From: JBFWVD01 sp050246915
GTDB taxonomy: Bacteria; Actinomycetota; Acidimicrobiia; Acidimicrobiales; Ilumatobacteraceae
Assembly: GCA_050246915.1 (NCBI GenBank)
Contig: JBFWVD010000002.1
Location: forward strand, 62,001 to 126,000
Length of the DNA stretch: 64,000 nt
Reading direction: 5' to 3'
The position numbers were made by a program, and so were the translations under genes. The notes beneath the pieces are model-generated. The model was not told the origin of the DNA, made no database searches, and saw nothing but the letters and a program-made list of their open reading frames with translations. Positions 31,358 to 39,653 of this stretch are shown in pieces; the first letter of the stretch is position 1; every line of letters begins with the position of its first letter.

Positions 31358-33592
31358 ATGGCTGCTCCGGGACGAAACCTGGCGAGTCGGGGTGGGGCCG
31401 GGCGGGCACTGCCCTGGATCGCCGACATGGCGATCGCCGGAGCGCTGGCATCGGTGCTCACGGCGCTCATCTACCGGCTGTGGGACCGCCCGATGCGCGT
31501 CCCGCTGGCCTACACCGGGGACGGCCTCACCCAAGCCAGCGTGGTGAAGACGATCATCGAGACCGGGTGGAACACCAACAACTCACGACTCGGCGCCCCC
31601 ACCGGTTTCGTCGGCCACGACTTCCCCCTCGGCGGTGAGAACCTCCACTACCTCGCCATCAAGATCATCTCCTGGTTCAGTTCCGATCCGTTCCTGGTGC
31701 TCAACCTGTACTTCTTCGGTTCGTTCGCGCTGTGCGCGGCCAGCGCGGTGGTGGCGTTTCGGGTCCTGGGGCTGCGTCGAGTCGTCGCGCATCCAATGGC
31801 CTTGCTGTTCGCGTTCGTGCCGGCGCACCTCTTGCGCGGCCCCGCGCAAGTCACCTTGGCGTCGATGTTCACCGTCCCGTTGGCGTGCATCATCTTGGTG
31901 TGGGCCATGGGGCCGCTACCGCTCGTGCTCCGTCACATCGATGGGCACGTGCGCATCGCGCGCAACGGCCGCCTCGTCGCGTTGGCGGCGATGGTGCTGC
32001 TCCTCGGGTCGGGCGGCGCGTACTACGCGCTCTTCACCGTGGCGTTGCTGGCCATCATCGGATCGCTGTCGGCGTTGTCCAGGCGTTCGTGGATGCACCT
32101 GGCGTCGGCCGCAACGGTGGCCGTCGCCATCGTGGTCGTGCTCGCCGCCAACTCGCTCCCCTCGTTGCTCTATCAACGCTCACACGGCCACAACCCCATG
32201 GCCATGTACCGATCGGCGTCGCAACTCGACGCGCTCTCGCTGCGGCCGGTCCAACTGGTGGCGCCGATCCCGGGTCACCGTGTCGGGTTCCTCAGCAGTC
32301 TCGGACGCGAGGTCGCTGACGCTTCACCTGGTGGCGAGGGCACGCAGAACCTCGGGGTCGTGGGCGCCGTCGGCTTTGCGCTCATCGTCCTGGCGGTCCT
32401 GTCACTCGGCGCCGGCCGTCGCCGTGACAAGCCATCGATCGTCGATCCCCGACTCGGGGTGATCGCTCTGGTGATCGTCGTGTGCGGTGCCACCGGTGGC
32501 CTGGCCATCTTGCCCGCGGTCCGCGGCCTCGATCAGCTGCGGGCGTGGGGTCGACTCTCGGTGTACGTGTCGTTCCTGTCGTTGCTCGCTGTCGGGCAAC
32601 TCATCGTGCACCTCTCGGAACGCCTCGCCGATCGTGGGCCCCACAAGCGCAGTGACCCTGCCGATCGCGTCGCCCTCATCGCTGCTGCGGTGCTCGCCCT
32701 CGTCGGACTGTGGGACCAGGTGCCCAACTCGATCGTGGCCGATCCACGCGTCAACCGGGAGGCCTACTTCGACGACCAGGCCTTCGTACTTTCGATCGAA
32801 GCGACGCTCCCGGCGGGATCGATGGTATTCCAGCTGCCCCAGGCCTCCTATCCCGAGGAGCCGATGATCAACGGCCTCATGGTCGACAACCTCCTTCGGC
32901 CCTATCTGCACTCGCGCTCGTTGCGCTGGAGCTTCGGAGGGCTGCGCGGCACCGATGTGGAGTGGATGGAAGCCACCAGCCAAGAACCGATGCCGGTGTT
33001 CCTCGACTCGATCGCCGCGATCGGGTTCCGTGGACTCGTGATCGACCGGTTGGGATATGCCGACAACGGGGAGCAGATCGTGAACGATCTGCGCAGCGAT
33101 CTCGGGGTCGAGCCGACATCGAGCGGTTCTGGCCGTCACGTGTTCTTCGACCTCCAACCGCGCGCGCAACAAGTGTTGACAGAGTTCGGTCACGAGGGCG
33201 TGGCGGCCATCGTGCGCAATGAACTGGAACGACCGTACCTGTGGTGGGCCGGCGGCTTCGACTTCCCGATCCGTCGCAGTGATGGTGACCGGGTGTTCCG
33301 AGGGCGATCGTCATCGTCGGGCACGATCGTGCGGCCCAGCGACGCGCCGGTGAGCATCGACCTCACCTTCCGGGCCGATTCGCTGGTGGGGCCGACCATC
33401 TTGCGGGTCAGCGCCGCTGGCGAGTCGGTGGACGTGCCGATCGGCAACGGCGCCAACACCGCGACGATGTCGGTGCGACTCGACCGCGCTCGCACTCCGA
33501 TCTCGTGGAAGCTCGTGCAACCGGCGGCAGGTCTCGACGCGCAACAGTTGGCGATCGTCATCAGTGACGTGCAGGTCGATGTCGTCGGCTGA
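31358..33592 (+). CDS. Large membrane protein, GT-C-like glycan transferase
   Basis: A 744-residue protein with about 10-11 membrane spans in residues 20-460, then a 280-residue extracytoplasmic part. The first loop holds DGLTQASVVKTIIETGW and NNSRLGAPTG; an acidic residue in this loop is usual in GT-C enzymes that use polyprenyl-phosphate sugars. The C-terminal part (about 460-744) begins with LWDQVPNSIVADPRVNRE, then a soluble alpha/beta region and a beta-rich end. It is probably a membrane glycosyltransferase that modifies the exported glycan, but the substrate is unknown. The start ATG 31358 agrees with the TAGCGT box. It overlaps the next gene by 14 nt. Confidence 0.75.
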   Translation: MAAPGRNLASRGGAGRALPWIADMAIAGALASVLTALIYRLWDRPMRVPLAYTGDGLTQASVVKTIIETGWNTNNSRLGAPTGFVGHDFPLGGENLHYLAIKIISWFSSDPFLVLNLYFFGSFALCAASAVVAFRVLGLRRVVAHPMALLFAFVPAHLLRGPAQVTLASMFTVPLACIILVWAMGPLPLVLRHIDGHVRIARNGRLVALAAMVLLLGSGGAYYALFTVALLAIIGSLSALSRRSWMHLASAATVAVAIVVVLAANSLPSLLYQRSHGHNPMAMYRSASQLDALSLRPVQLVAPIPGHRVGFLSSLGREVADASPGGEGTQNLGVVGAVGFALIVLAVLSLGAGRRRDKPSIVDPRLGVIALVIVVCGATGGLAILPAVRGLDQLRAWGRLSVYVSFLSLLAVGQLIVHLSERLADRGPHKRSDPADRVALIAAAVLALVGLWDQVPNSIVADPRVNREAYFDDQAFVLSIEATLPAGSMVFQLPQASYPEEPMINGLMVDNLLRPYLHSRSLRWSFGGLRGTDVEWMEATSQEPMPVFLDSIAAIGFRGLVIDRLGYADNGEQIVNDLRSDLGVEPTSSGSGRHVFFDLQPRAQQVLTEFGHEGVAAIVRNELERPYLWWAGGFDFPIRRSDGDRVFRGRSSSSGTIVRPSDAPVSIDLTFRADSLVGPTILRVSAAGESVDVPIGNGANTATMSVRLDRARTPISWKLVQPAAGLDAQQLAIVISDVQVDVVG

Positions 33593-35132
33593 CTCGGTGG
33601 CCGCGGGCGCGACGCTCTCTCGTCGGTCGGTCATCGGTGTGGACGGATGGCGCGGATTGGCGTTGGCCGCCGCAGTGGTCGGCATCGTGATGCGCTGGTG
33701 GCTGCTGCACACGCCGCTCGGGCTGCTCGACGGGGATGAGGCGATCGCCGGGCTGATGGCCCGTCACGTGTTCGACGGCGACGTGAACGCCTTCTTCTGG
33801 GGTCAGCAATACGGCGGGACGCTCGAACCGCTCCTCACCGCCCCGCTGTTCGCAGTGTTCGGCTCGTCGCCGTTCCTCCTCAAGCTCGTGCCCATCGCGC
33901 TCCACGCTGCCTCGGCGTTCGTCATCTGGCGTATCGGTTTGCGACTCGCTGACCGCAAGGCGGCCATCGTCGCTGCGTCGCTGTGGTGGTGCTGGCCGGG
34001 TGCGTACGTGTGGTGGTCCACCAAGAGCCGCGGCTTCTACCAAGCGACGCTTCTGCTGAGCTTGCTCACTGTTCTGCTGTCACTGCGATTGGCCCGGGAA
34101 CCATCGCGCAAGATCGATTGGTTGTTGCTCGGTGGGGTGGTCGGTATCGGTTGGTGGCAGAGCCCGCAGATAGCGCTCATCGCTGCGCCGGCCTTGGCGT
34201 GGTTGTTGGCGGTGCTGATCGTGCGCCATCGCGGCACGTGGATCGCTGGACTGTTGCCCGCCGCGATGGGGTTCGCTCTGGGGGCGTCGCCGTGGATCGC
34301 GTTCAACATCCGCAATCCGTGGTTGTCGCTGCGGTCGGACTTCGCTGAGCGCCATGGGTCATATCTCGATCATCTGCATGCGCTCGCCACACGAGGCATG
34401 CCGATGGTGATCGGGGTGAAGCAGCTCTACACCGAGCATTGGATCGGATCGAAGGGCTTCGGTGTGCTGGTGACCGTCGTGGTCCTGGCGCTCGCCGCGG
34501 TCGGCATCGCGTTGCTCCGTCCGCGATGGGACACCCCTGGCGGGCTCCTCGTGGCGCTCGTCGTTGCCTTCCCGATCGTCTATGCGGCGTTCCCCAACGG
34601 ACTGAACGTCGCCGAGGGCCGCTATCAGGTCTTCGCCGCGCCGATGGTGTGCCTCGGCCTCGGGGCTGTGGTGGCCAGAGCACGCTTCGGTGTAACGACT
34701 GCGCCGATCCTCGTGGCGTTGTCAATTGTTCTTGCTCTGGCAGGTCTGCACTCGTCCTACGATCTCACCCGGCCGTATGTGGCCGGAGGCGTTGCCGTTC
34801 CGTGGCACGTGAAGCCACTGATCGATGCCCTCACCGACGAGGGAAACCCGGCGGTGTACACCGACTACTGGGTGGCCGGTCCACTGCGGTTCCAGAGCCG
34901 CGAGCGCATCGAGGCGGCGTCGGTGAACTTCTTCCGCGACGGCGCCATGCAAGCTCGTGTCGACTCGGCCCCGGCGGTGGCCTGGGTGTACGTGGCCGGC
35001 GCCAACGATCGACCGCGGCTGGACTGCGCGGCAAGTCGCATGGGCATCACCCTTCGCTCGCGCACCGCTGGTGGATTCGAGATCGTCGTGCCATCGGCGG
35101 CGATCCGCCCCGGTGATCTCACCGGCTGCTGA
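33579..35132 (+). CDS. GT-C membrane glycosyltransferase, ArnT/PMT-like
   Basis: A 517-residue polytopic protein with about ten membrane spans. The first extracytoplasmic loop contains LGLLDGDEAIAGLMARHV; DGDE is the DxE-type acidic pair typical of family 39/83 GT-C enzymes that use dolichyl/undecaprenyl-phosphate sugars. FFWGQQYGGTLEPLLTAP and VWWSTKSRGFYQ also match mannosyl/arabinosyl transferase-like proteins. The last 100 residues are a short soluble domain. The GT2 enzymes at 13.7 and 37.8 kb could supply its lipid-phosphate sugar. Start ATG 33579 overlaps the previous gene by 14 nt, so the two are co-translated. Confidence 0.83.
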   Translation: MSSADSVAAGATLSRRSVIGVDGWRGLALAAAVVGIVMRWWLLHTPLGLLDGDEAIAGLMARHVFDGDVNAFFWGQQYGGTLEPLLTAPLFAVFGSSPFLLKLVPIALHAASAFVIWRIGLRLADRKAAIVAASLWWCWPGAYVWWSTKSRGFYQATLLLSLLTVLLSLRLAREPSRKIDWLLLGGVVGIGWWQSPQIALIAAPALAWLLAVLIVRHRGTWIAGLLPAAMGFALGASPWIAFNIRNPWLSLRSDFAERHGSYLDHLHALATRGMPMVIGVKQLYTEHWIGSKGFGVLVTVVVLALAAVGIALLRPRWDTPGGLLVALVVAFPIVYAAFPNGLNVAEGRYQVFAAPMVCLGLGAVVARARFGVTTAPILVALSIVLALAGLHSSYDLTRPYVAGGVAVPWHVKPLIDALTDEGNPAVYTDYWVAGPLRFQSRERIEAASVNFFRDGAMQARVDSAPAVAWVYVAGANDRPRLDCAASRMGITLRSRTAGGFEIVVPSAAIRPGDLTGC

Positions 35133-35193
35133 GGGCGTTGCTCCGAGGTCCTGAAGCACCGATAGCGTCCAGGTCGTACAACTGGAGGATCGC

Positions 35194-35499
35194 ATGGCCA
35201 TCGAGGTTCGTCACCAGCCCGATCAGCATCGCTACGAGATCGTCGTCGACGATGCCGTGGCCGGATTCGCTGAGTACAAAGAGCGCGACGGCCGCCATGT
35301 GTTCGACCACACCGTGATCGACCCGAGCTACGAAGGCCAAGGCCTCGGGGGCAAGCTGGCGTCCGGCGCTCTCGACTCGGAGGCCGCGGCGGGCGGCAAG
35401 ATCGTCCCGCTCTGCGCGTTCATCGCCGGATACATCGGCAAGCACCCCGAGTACGCCGACCTCGTCGACACCGAGATGCTCAAACGCCTGAGCGGCTGA
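35194..35499 (+). CDS. Small GNAT-like N-acetyltransferase (YjdJ/GtcA type)
   Basis: A 101-residue GNAT protein of the GCN5-related N-acetyltransferase-CG group (Pfam PF14542). It is only the core of the fold, from HRYEIVVDDAVAGFAEYK through HTVIDPSYEGQGLGGKLA, which holds the acetyl-CoA motif Q-x-x-G-x-G/A as EGQGLGGKL, to CAFIAGYIGKHPEYADLV. Such short proteins are common in bacteria and their substrates are mostly unknown. GGAGG lies 5 nt before ATG 35194, so translation is leadered, with TAGCGT at 35163-35168 as a possible -10. It is unlikely to belong to the glycan operon. Confidence 0.88.
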   Translation: MAIEVRHQPDQHRYEIVVDDAVAGFAEYKERDGRHVFDHTVIDPSYEGQGLGGKLASGALDSEAAAGGKIVPLCAFIAGYIGKHPEYADLVDTEMLKRLSG

Positions 35500-35511
35500 G
35501 ACACCGACGCG

Positions 35512-35745
35512 TCAGCGGCGAGTTGCTTCGTCGGCGACCGCTTGATCGTCGAGGATCAACCTCCACGAGGCGAGTCCGTGCCCGCACACCCCATCAGGTC
35601 GCACCAGGCACTCATCGGGGCAGCGGCACACCCCATCGGCGATCCATTCATCGAGGGTGTCGGCGTCGGGCGGTGCCCAGCCACTGTGGTGTTCGAACCA
35701 CTGGTGGGTGAGCGCAATCGCCGCTCGCTGCTCCGGCGAGATCAC
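35512..35745 (-). CDS. Hypothetical cysteine-rich protein
   Basis: A 77-residue protein of unknown function. Residues 38-55 hold four Cys and a His in the pattern GVCRCPDECLVRPDGVCGHG, which looks like a small metal-binding or redox site. The N-terminal helix ISPEQRAAIALTHQWFEHHSGW and the C-terminal LASWRLILDDQAVADEATRR flank it. The GTG start overlaps the stop of the membrane protein upstream by 4 nt (GTGA), so the two are made together. No close named family was recognised. Confidence 0.72.
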   Translation of the reverse strand: MISPEQRAAIALTHQWFEHHSGWAPPDADTLDEWIADGVCRCPDECLVRPDGVCGHGLASWRLILDDQAVADEATRR

Positions 35746-36341
35746 CCGGCGACCTCGATGGTTGCCTTCACACCGCTGTGCTCGGTGATATCTCGACCGG
35801 AGCGATGACGGGTCACGTCGACGCCCTCGATGGTGATGGTGCCCGACGCCAAGGGAACGACAACGGCCAGAAGGCTGTCGTGGGGACCGAGTTGGGCATG
35901 ATCGGCCGGTTCCACGGCTTGGCAGTAGAGCCGCAGATCGGACAACTGACTGGACGCGCCGATGGCAACAGTTCTGCTGCCGTCGTTGTGGCACACGACG
36001 ATCTCGATGATGGAAGCTGCCGAGCCCGGTGCGATGCGCGCCGTGGCCGAGATCTCGCGGGTGCTGACTGCTGAAAGGTCGGGGAACAACATGCCGATGA
36101 GCGCCACCTCATCGACGGTGCTGTGCATCTCGACCGCGCTGCCATAGCGCAAGAACACGCCGCCGGGGAACGCGACGATCCGGGTCAACAACCCCAACCC
36201 CACGATGCCGAGAAGCGCAACGCCAATTGATGCCGTCCGTTTGGTGCCGGTCGTTCGACCGGCCCTGGACCGGGCGCCCGGTGCGATGCCGTCGCCGGGG
36301 TCGCCAGGGTCAGGATGATGCAGATCGCCCGAGGTGCGCAT
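35742..36341 (-). CDS. Hypothetical single-span membrane protein
   Basis: A 199-residue protein. A 35-residue Pro/Gly/Arg-rich N-terminus is followed by one hydrophobic span (ASIGVALLGIVGLGLLTRIVAF, about 37-57) and a beta-rich external domain (ISATARIAPGSAASIIEIVVCHNDG, LAVVVPLASGTITIEGVDVTRHRSG). No enzymatic motif is seen. The start ATG 36341 has TACCAT 6 nt upstream and is probably leaderless. It is translationally coupled to the Cys-rich protein downstream and divergent from the flavodoxin-like gene. Confidence 0.75.
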   Translation of the reverse strand: MRTSGDLHHPDPGDPGDGIAPGARSRAGRTTGTKRTASIGVALLGIVGLGLLTRIVAFPGGVFLRYGSAVEMHSTVDEVALIGMLFPDLSAVSTREISATARIAPGSAASIIEIVVCHNDGSRTVAIGASSQLSDLRLYCQAVEPADHAQLGPHDSLLAVVVPLASGTITIEGVDVTRHRSGRDITEHSGVKATIEVAG

Positions 36342-36347
36342 GCCCGG

Positions 36348-36353
36348 ATGGTA
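36348..36353 (-). promoter_or_regulatory. TACCAT, probable -10 of the membrane protein gene
   Basis: On the minus strand TACCAT is followed by 6 nt and ATG 36341. Its divergent partner at 36375-36380 faces the other way. Confidence 0.4.
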
Positions 36354-36374
36354 CGCCCCGCCACAAGTGGCCCC

Positions 36375-36380
36375 TAGCGT
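36375..36380 (+). promoter_or_regulatory. TAGCGT, probable -10 setting the start at 36388
   Basis: TAGCGT is followed by 7 nt and GTG 36388. A GTG at 36379 would lie inside the box, so 36388 is the better start. Confidence 0.45.
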
Positions 36381-36387
36381 GACTGGC

Positions 36388-36843
36388 GTGCCGACGCTGC
36401 TGATCGTCCATCACACTCCGTCACCGGCGGTGCACGCCATGGTCGAGGCGGTCACGCGTGGAGCGACCGATGACCAGATCGAGGGGGTCAGCGTGGTCTC
36501 CCGCGCTGCATTGTCGGCCACCGCGAGCGATGTGCTTGGCGCGGATGGGTACCTGCTCGGCACCCCCGCCAACTTGGGCTACATGTCGGGAGCGCTCAAG
36601 CACTTCTTCGACCAGATCTACTACCCGTGCCTCGACGTGACGGCCCGTCGCCCCTATGGCCTGTTCGTCCATGGCAACACCGATGTCACCGGTGCGGTGG
36701 CTTCGGTCCACAAGATCGTCACCGGTCTGCGTTGGACCGCAGCCCAGGCCCCGGTCGAGGTGCTGGGCGAACCAACGACCGCTGACCTCGAGCGTTGCTG
36801 GGAGCTCGGCGCGGCGATGGCGGCCGGCCTCATGCTCGGGTGA
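36388..36843 (+). CDS. Flavodoxin-family NAD(P)H oxidoreductase
   Basis: A 151-residue flavodoxin-like protein that probably binds FMN. The start TLLIVHHTPSPAVHAMVEAV gives the phosphate-binding loop (here HHTPSPAVH instead of the more common T-x-T-G). LLGTPANLGYMSGALKHFFDQIYYPC near 54-78 is the flavin-cap segment of the NADPH-dependent FMN reductase/flavodoxin group, and GLFVHGNTDVTGA near 93 is the second flavin loop. Its reductase partner is unknown. The start GTG 36388 is supported by TAGCGT 7 nt upstream. Divergent from the membrane protein gene, and convergent with the GT2 gene downstream. Confidence 0.82.
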   Translation: MPTLLIVHHTPSPAVHAMVEAVTRGATDDQIEGVSVVSRAALSATASDVLGADGYLLGTPANLGYMSGALKHFFDQIYYPCLDVTARRPYGLFVHGNTDVTGAVASVHKIVTGLRWTAAQAPVEVLGEPTTADLERCWELGAAMAAGLMLG

Positions 36844-36876
36844 GGTGCAGCAACGATCCGGGGATCGACGCAGCCC

Positions 36877-37749
36877 TCACGTGCGACGCAGCGACTCCAG
36901 CCCGAACGCGGCACGACGCCCCCACTGGTTGACATACGTCCGAGCGATGCACCGGGCGAGCAGGCCCCGGGAGATGCCCAGCGATGGATCGGCTGCCAAC
37001 TCCCGGAACAGACGACGGGCGTTGGCGCCTTGCACGGCATGCGATCGATCGGACCACGATCCGGTGCTCATCCGGAAGCGGGCCAACGTCGCGTCGATGG
37101 CGACGCAACCCCAATTGCGCAAGATACGGGCGTAGGCATCGACATCGATGAGGGAACCGAAACGCTCGTCGAACGGACCGTTGCCACTCGCATCGATGGA
37201 TTCCAGTGCGGCCCGCCGGAACAGCACCACCGAGGGTTCACCGAACGGTGTCGTGGCGCACGCCACCATGGCCCGGATGGCGCTCGGGCCGTCCATGACC
37301 GCACGCAACCCCTGCAGACCGCGTGATGCGAACCGCACGCGACCGCGAGCATCGATCACATCGCGTCGCGCTGCCACGAGCCCCGCTTCGCCATGGGCAT
37401 CGAGGACGGCAGCTTGACGGGCCAAGCAGTCGGGCAGCAGGACGTCGTCGGAGCAGAGCAGCTTCACGTACGGCGCACGAGCCATCGACACGGCCCGGTT
37501 CCAGTTGCCGGCCGGGCCGAGGTTGACCGGATTCACCTCGATGCGTACGCGTGGATCGTCGCCCGTCGCAGCCCGGGCCGCGGCGACGGTGGCGTCGGGT
37601 GACGCGTCGTCGACGATGACGAGCTCCCAGTCGGACAGCGACTGGGCGAGCACCGACGCCACGGTCTCGGCGATGAAGGCCTCGGCCGACCACGATGGGA
37701 TCACCACCGAGACTCGCGGCACACCGGGCGTCGATGAGGCGCTGGTCAT
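36877..37749 (-). CDS. GT2 family glycosyltransferase
   Basis: A 290-residue GT-A glycosyltransferase. Motifs are VSVVIPSWSAEAFIAETVASVLAQ (13-36), VIVDDASPDATV near 44, NLGPAGNWNRAV near 75, and LLCSDDVLLPDCL near 94, where SDD is the metal-binding triad. The C-terminal half ends with a basic AFGLESLRRT tail. It is typical of enzymes that extend surface glycans. It starts at ATG 37749 and is divergent from the DPM1-like gene at 37774 across 24 nt. Confidence 0.88.
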   Translation of the reverse strand: MTSASSTPGVPRVSVVIPSWSAEAFIAETVASVLAQSLSDWELVIVDDASPDATVAAARAATGDDPRVRIEVNPVNLGPAGNWNRAVSMARAPYVKLLCSDDVLLPDCLARQAAVLDAHGEAGLVAARRDVIDARGRVRFASRGLQGLRAVMDGPSAIRAMVACATTPFGEPSVVLFRRAALESIDASGNGPFDERFGSLIDVDAYARILRNWGCVAIDATLARFRMSTGSWSDRSHAVQGANARRLFRELAADPSLGISRGLLARCIARTYVNQWGRRAAFGLESLRRT

Positions 37750-37773
37750 GGTCGAGTGCGCGAGGCTGACCAG

Positions 37774-38505
37774 ATGCGGTGGAGCGTGGTCATCCCCATG
37801 TGGCAGGAGGCGGTGCGCATCGACTCCACCATCGCACAGCTGGCTGGGTCCTCGCTGGCACGTCGCGATGTCGAGCTGCTCTTCGTCGATGATGGATCGA
37901 GTGATGGCACCGCTGATCAGTGCGAGAAGGCGTTGGCCATCCATGAGCTGAGTGCACGGGTCCTGCGGCTCCCCGTCAATCGGGGCAAGGGCGCCGCCGT
38001 CCGCCACGGCATGCTCCTGGCGACCGGGGATGTGGTGGGCTTCAGCGACGCCGACCTGTCGTGCGGCCCTGACGACATCGAAGCGGTGTTCAGCGCGGTC
38101 GAACGGGGCGACGTCGACATCGCCATTGCGTCGCGGACCGATTCGGGAACGACCATCGCCGAACGGCAGCCCCTGGCTCGGCGGATGAGCGGGATCATGT
38201 TCAACACCGAGCTGCGGTTGCTCGGGCTCACCGATCTGCACGACACACAGTGTGGGCTCAAGGCGTTCGCCGCACCGGTCGTGCGCGATCTGTTCGAACC
38301 GATGCGCACGAACCGGTTCGCCTTCGACGTGGAGGTGCTGACCCGGGCCAAGCGTTCGGGGCTGCGCGTCGTGGAGATCCCGGTGACGTGGCGGCACGTG
38401 GAGGCCAGTCGCGTCGACCCGATTCGTGATGGGCTGCGCATGGCGTTCGACGCGGCGCGTCTGCGCTGGACGCTCAGAGGCAGTAGCCGATCACGTCGAC
38501 GATGA
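37774..38505 (+). CDS. GT2 glycosyltransferase, polyprenyl-phosphate sugar synthase-like
   Basis: A 243-residue GT-A enzyme related to dolichol-phosphate mannosyl- and glucosyltransferases. WSVVIPMWQEA opens the domain, then LFVDDGSSDGTADQ near 36, NRGKGAAVRHGML near 68, SDADLSCGPDD near 91 (metal site), and HDTQCGLKAFAAP near 161, the QCGxK motif of this group. A second such enzyme lies at 13708-14418. The lipid-phosphate sugar it makes would feed GT-C enzymes at 31-42 kb. GAGG 8 nt before ATG 37774 decides the start; GTG 37756 is an alternative. Its last 32 nt overlap the convergent Tat-protein gene. Confidence 0.88.
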   Translation: MRWSVVIPMWQEAVRIDSTIAQLAGSSLARRDVELLFVDDGSSDGTADQCEKALAIHELSARVLRLPVNRGKGAAVRHGMLLATGDVVGFSDADLSCGPDDIEAVFSAVERGDVDIAIASRTDSGTTIAERQPLARRMSGIMFNTELRLLGLTDLHDTQCGLKAFAAPVVRDLFEPMRTNRFAFDVEVLTRAKRSGLRVVEIPVTWRHVEASRVDPIRDGLRMAFDAARLRWTLRGSSRSRRR

Positions 38506-39598
38506 CGTCGGTGACGTTGGCGCCGGAGTAGATCTTGATGCGAGCCGACGAATCGATGGCCGAGACCTGCAGGTTCGACAGGATCTGATCCGACTCGAAC
38601 CAGTTCACGCTCGACGTGCCCGGTACGGAGGTGAGTGCCGCTGAGAACACGGTGAGGAATCCGCCGCCAACGGTGTTGACCAACGTGATGTTCATCATCG
38701 CCGCCGTGGCGCCGCCGGGGATGCCGGCAGTCGGGTTCAGCGCAATGGTGCGGGTCGCTCCTGCGGCGATGCGGCCAGAGGGATCGTTGCGTGAGTCGTA
38801 GACCCGTGTTGGTGTGGCCAGCACGTGCAGTGCACCCGCCGACGATGGGCCGGCGAGCTTGCGCCAGGTGCCCGGATTGCCCGAGTTGACACACAACCAC
38901 AGATCGCCGCCGGCGTCGTTGGCCAACTCGCCGCGCTCGTGTGCGCCGGACACCGGACCCGCTGTGGCGCCGGGGACCAGCAAGGCGTTGGCCTTTCCAC
39001 CTTCGAGGCGTGCTGCCACACCGCCCAGTGCACGAGCCCAGAGCCCGGCACCAGCACCACCATTGCCGTTGATGGCGACGACTCCGTATCCGTCGGAGCT
39101 GGTGGTGAAGCCGTATACGCCATTGCGCGCATCGGTCGAGGCGTATCCGGCGATGGCCGAGGGATTGGATGAGCTGACGGTGTCGGAATCGGTCACCGTC
39201 ATCACGTTGCGATCGAGCAGGCCCGTGCCGTCGTAGCGGATGCGTGTGGGAGTCGTGGCCACGTTCTGCCCATCACCGCTCGTCCCGAGCAAGAGCGGTT
39301 GACCGTCGGCGGCCGCAGCAGACGGGGCGAGCGCAACGGAGCCGGCCACCGCAGTGCCCGCCACCAGACCCGCGGTGCCGATCGCCGCGGTCCGGAAGAA
39401 GTTCCGGCGGGACGATCCCGAACCCTCGATCTCTACGTGCCCAACCTCGATGTGGCCGACCTCGACGTGCCCGACCTCGCCCGGTGACCTGTCGCGTTCG
39501 GGATGTGCCGGGCCCTGTCGCTCGCTCAGCGCGTTCACGAGAGCTTTGAGCTGGCGTATCTCGTCCTCGAGTTCGTTCACTCGCTGCTGCAGATCCAT
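38474..39598 (-). CDS. Tat-exported hypothetical protein with N-terminal coiled coil
   Basis: A 374-residue protein. Residues 1-28 are a heptad-rich helix (LQQRVNELEDEIRQLKALVNAL), 41-56 are a repeated VGHVE unit, and a twin-arginine signal SRRNFF follows at 63-68 with an Ala-rich h-region and an AAAAD cleavage zone near 97. The mature part has a Gly-rich segment and a C-terminal domain beginning TRVYDSRNDPSGRIAAGATRTIAL, typical of actinobacterial secreted proteins that carry this beta-domain without known enzymatic function. GGAGG lies 7 nt before ATG 39598. Its 3' end overlaps the convergent GT2 gene by 32 nt. Confidence 0.83.
   Translation of the reverse strand: MDLQQRVNELEDEIRQLKALVNALSERQGPAHPERDRSPGEVGHVEVGHIEVGHVEIEGSGSSRRNFFRTAAIGTAGLVAGTAVAGSVALAPSAAAADGQPLLLGTSGDGQNVATTPTRIRYDGTGLLDRNVMTVTDSDTVSSSNPSAIAGYASTDARNGVYGFTTSSDGYGVVAINGNGGAGAGLWARALGGVAARLEGGKANALLVPGATAGPVSGAHERGELANDAGGDLWLCVNSGNPGTWRKLAGPSSAGALHVLATPTRVYDSRNDPSGRIAAGATRTIALNPTAGIPGGATAAMMNITLVNTVGGGFLTVFSAALTSVPGTSSVNWFESDQILSNLQVSAIDSSARIKIYSGANVTDVIVDVIGYCL
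39431..39478 (-). repeat. 15-bp coding repeat for VGHVE
   Basis: Just over three units encode E-VGHVE-VGHIE-VGHVE in the tether between the coiled coil and the Tat signal. Codon changes between units are few, so the expansion is recent. Confidence 0.8.
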
Positions 39599-39653
39599 GT
39601 GGCGGCCTCCACGATCTCGGGTTCGCGCAGGCAGTCTTTCAAAGCGGGAGCGC

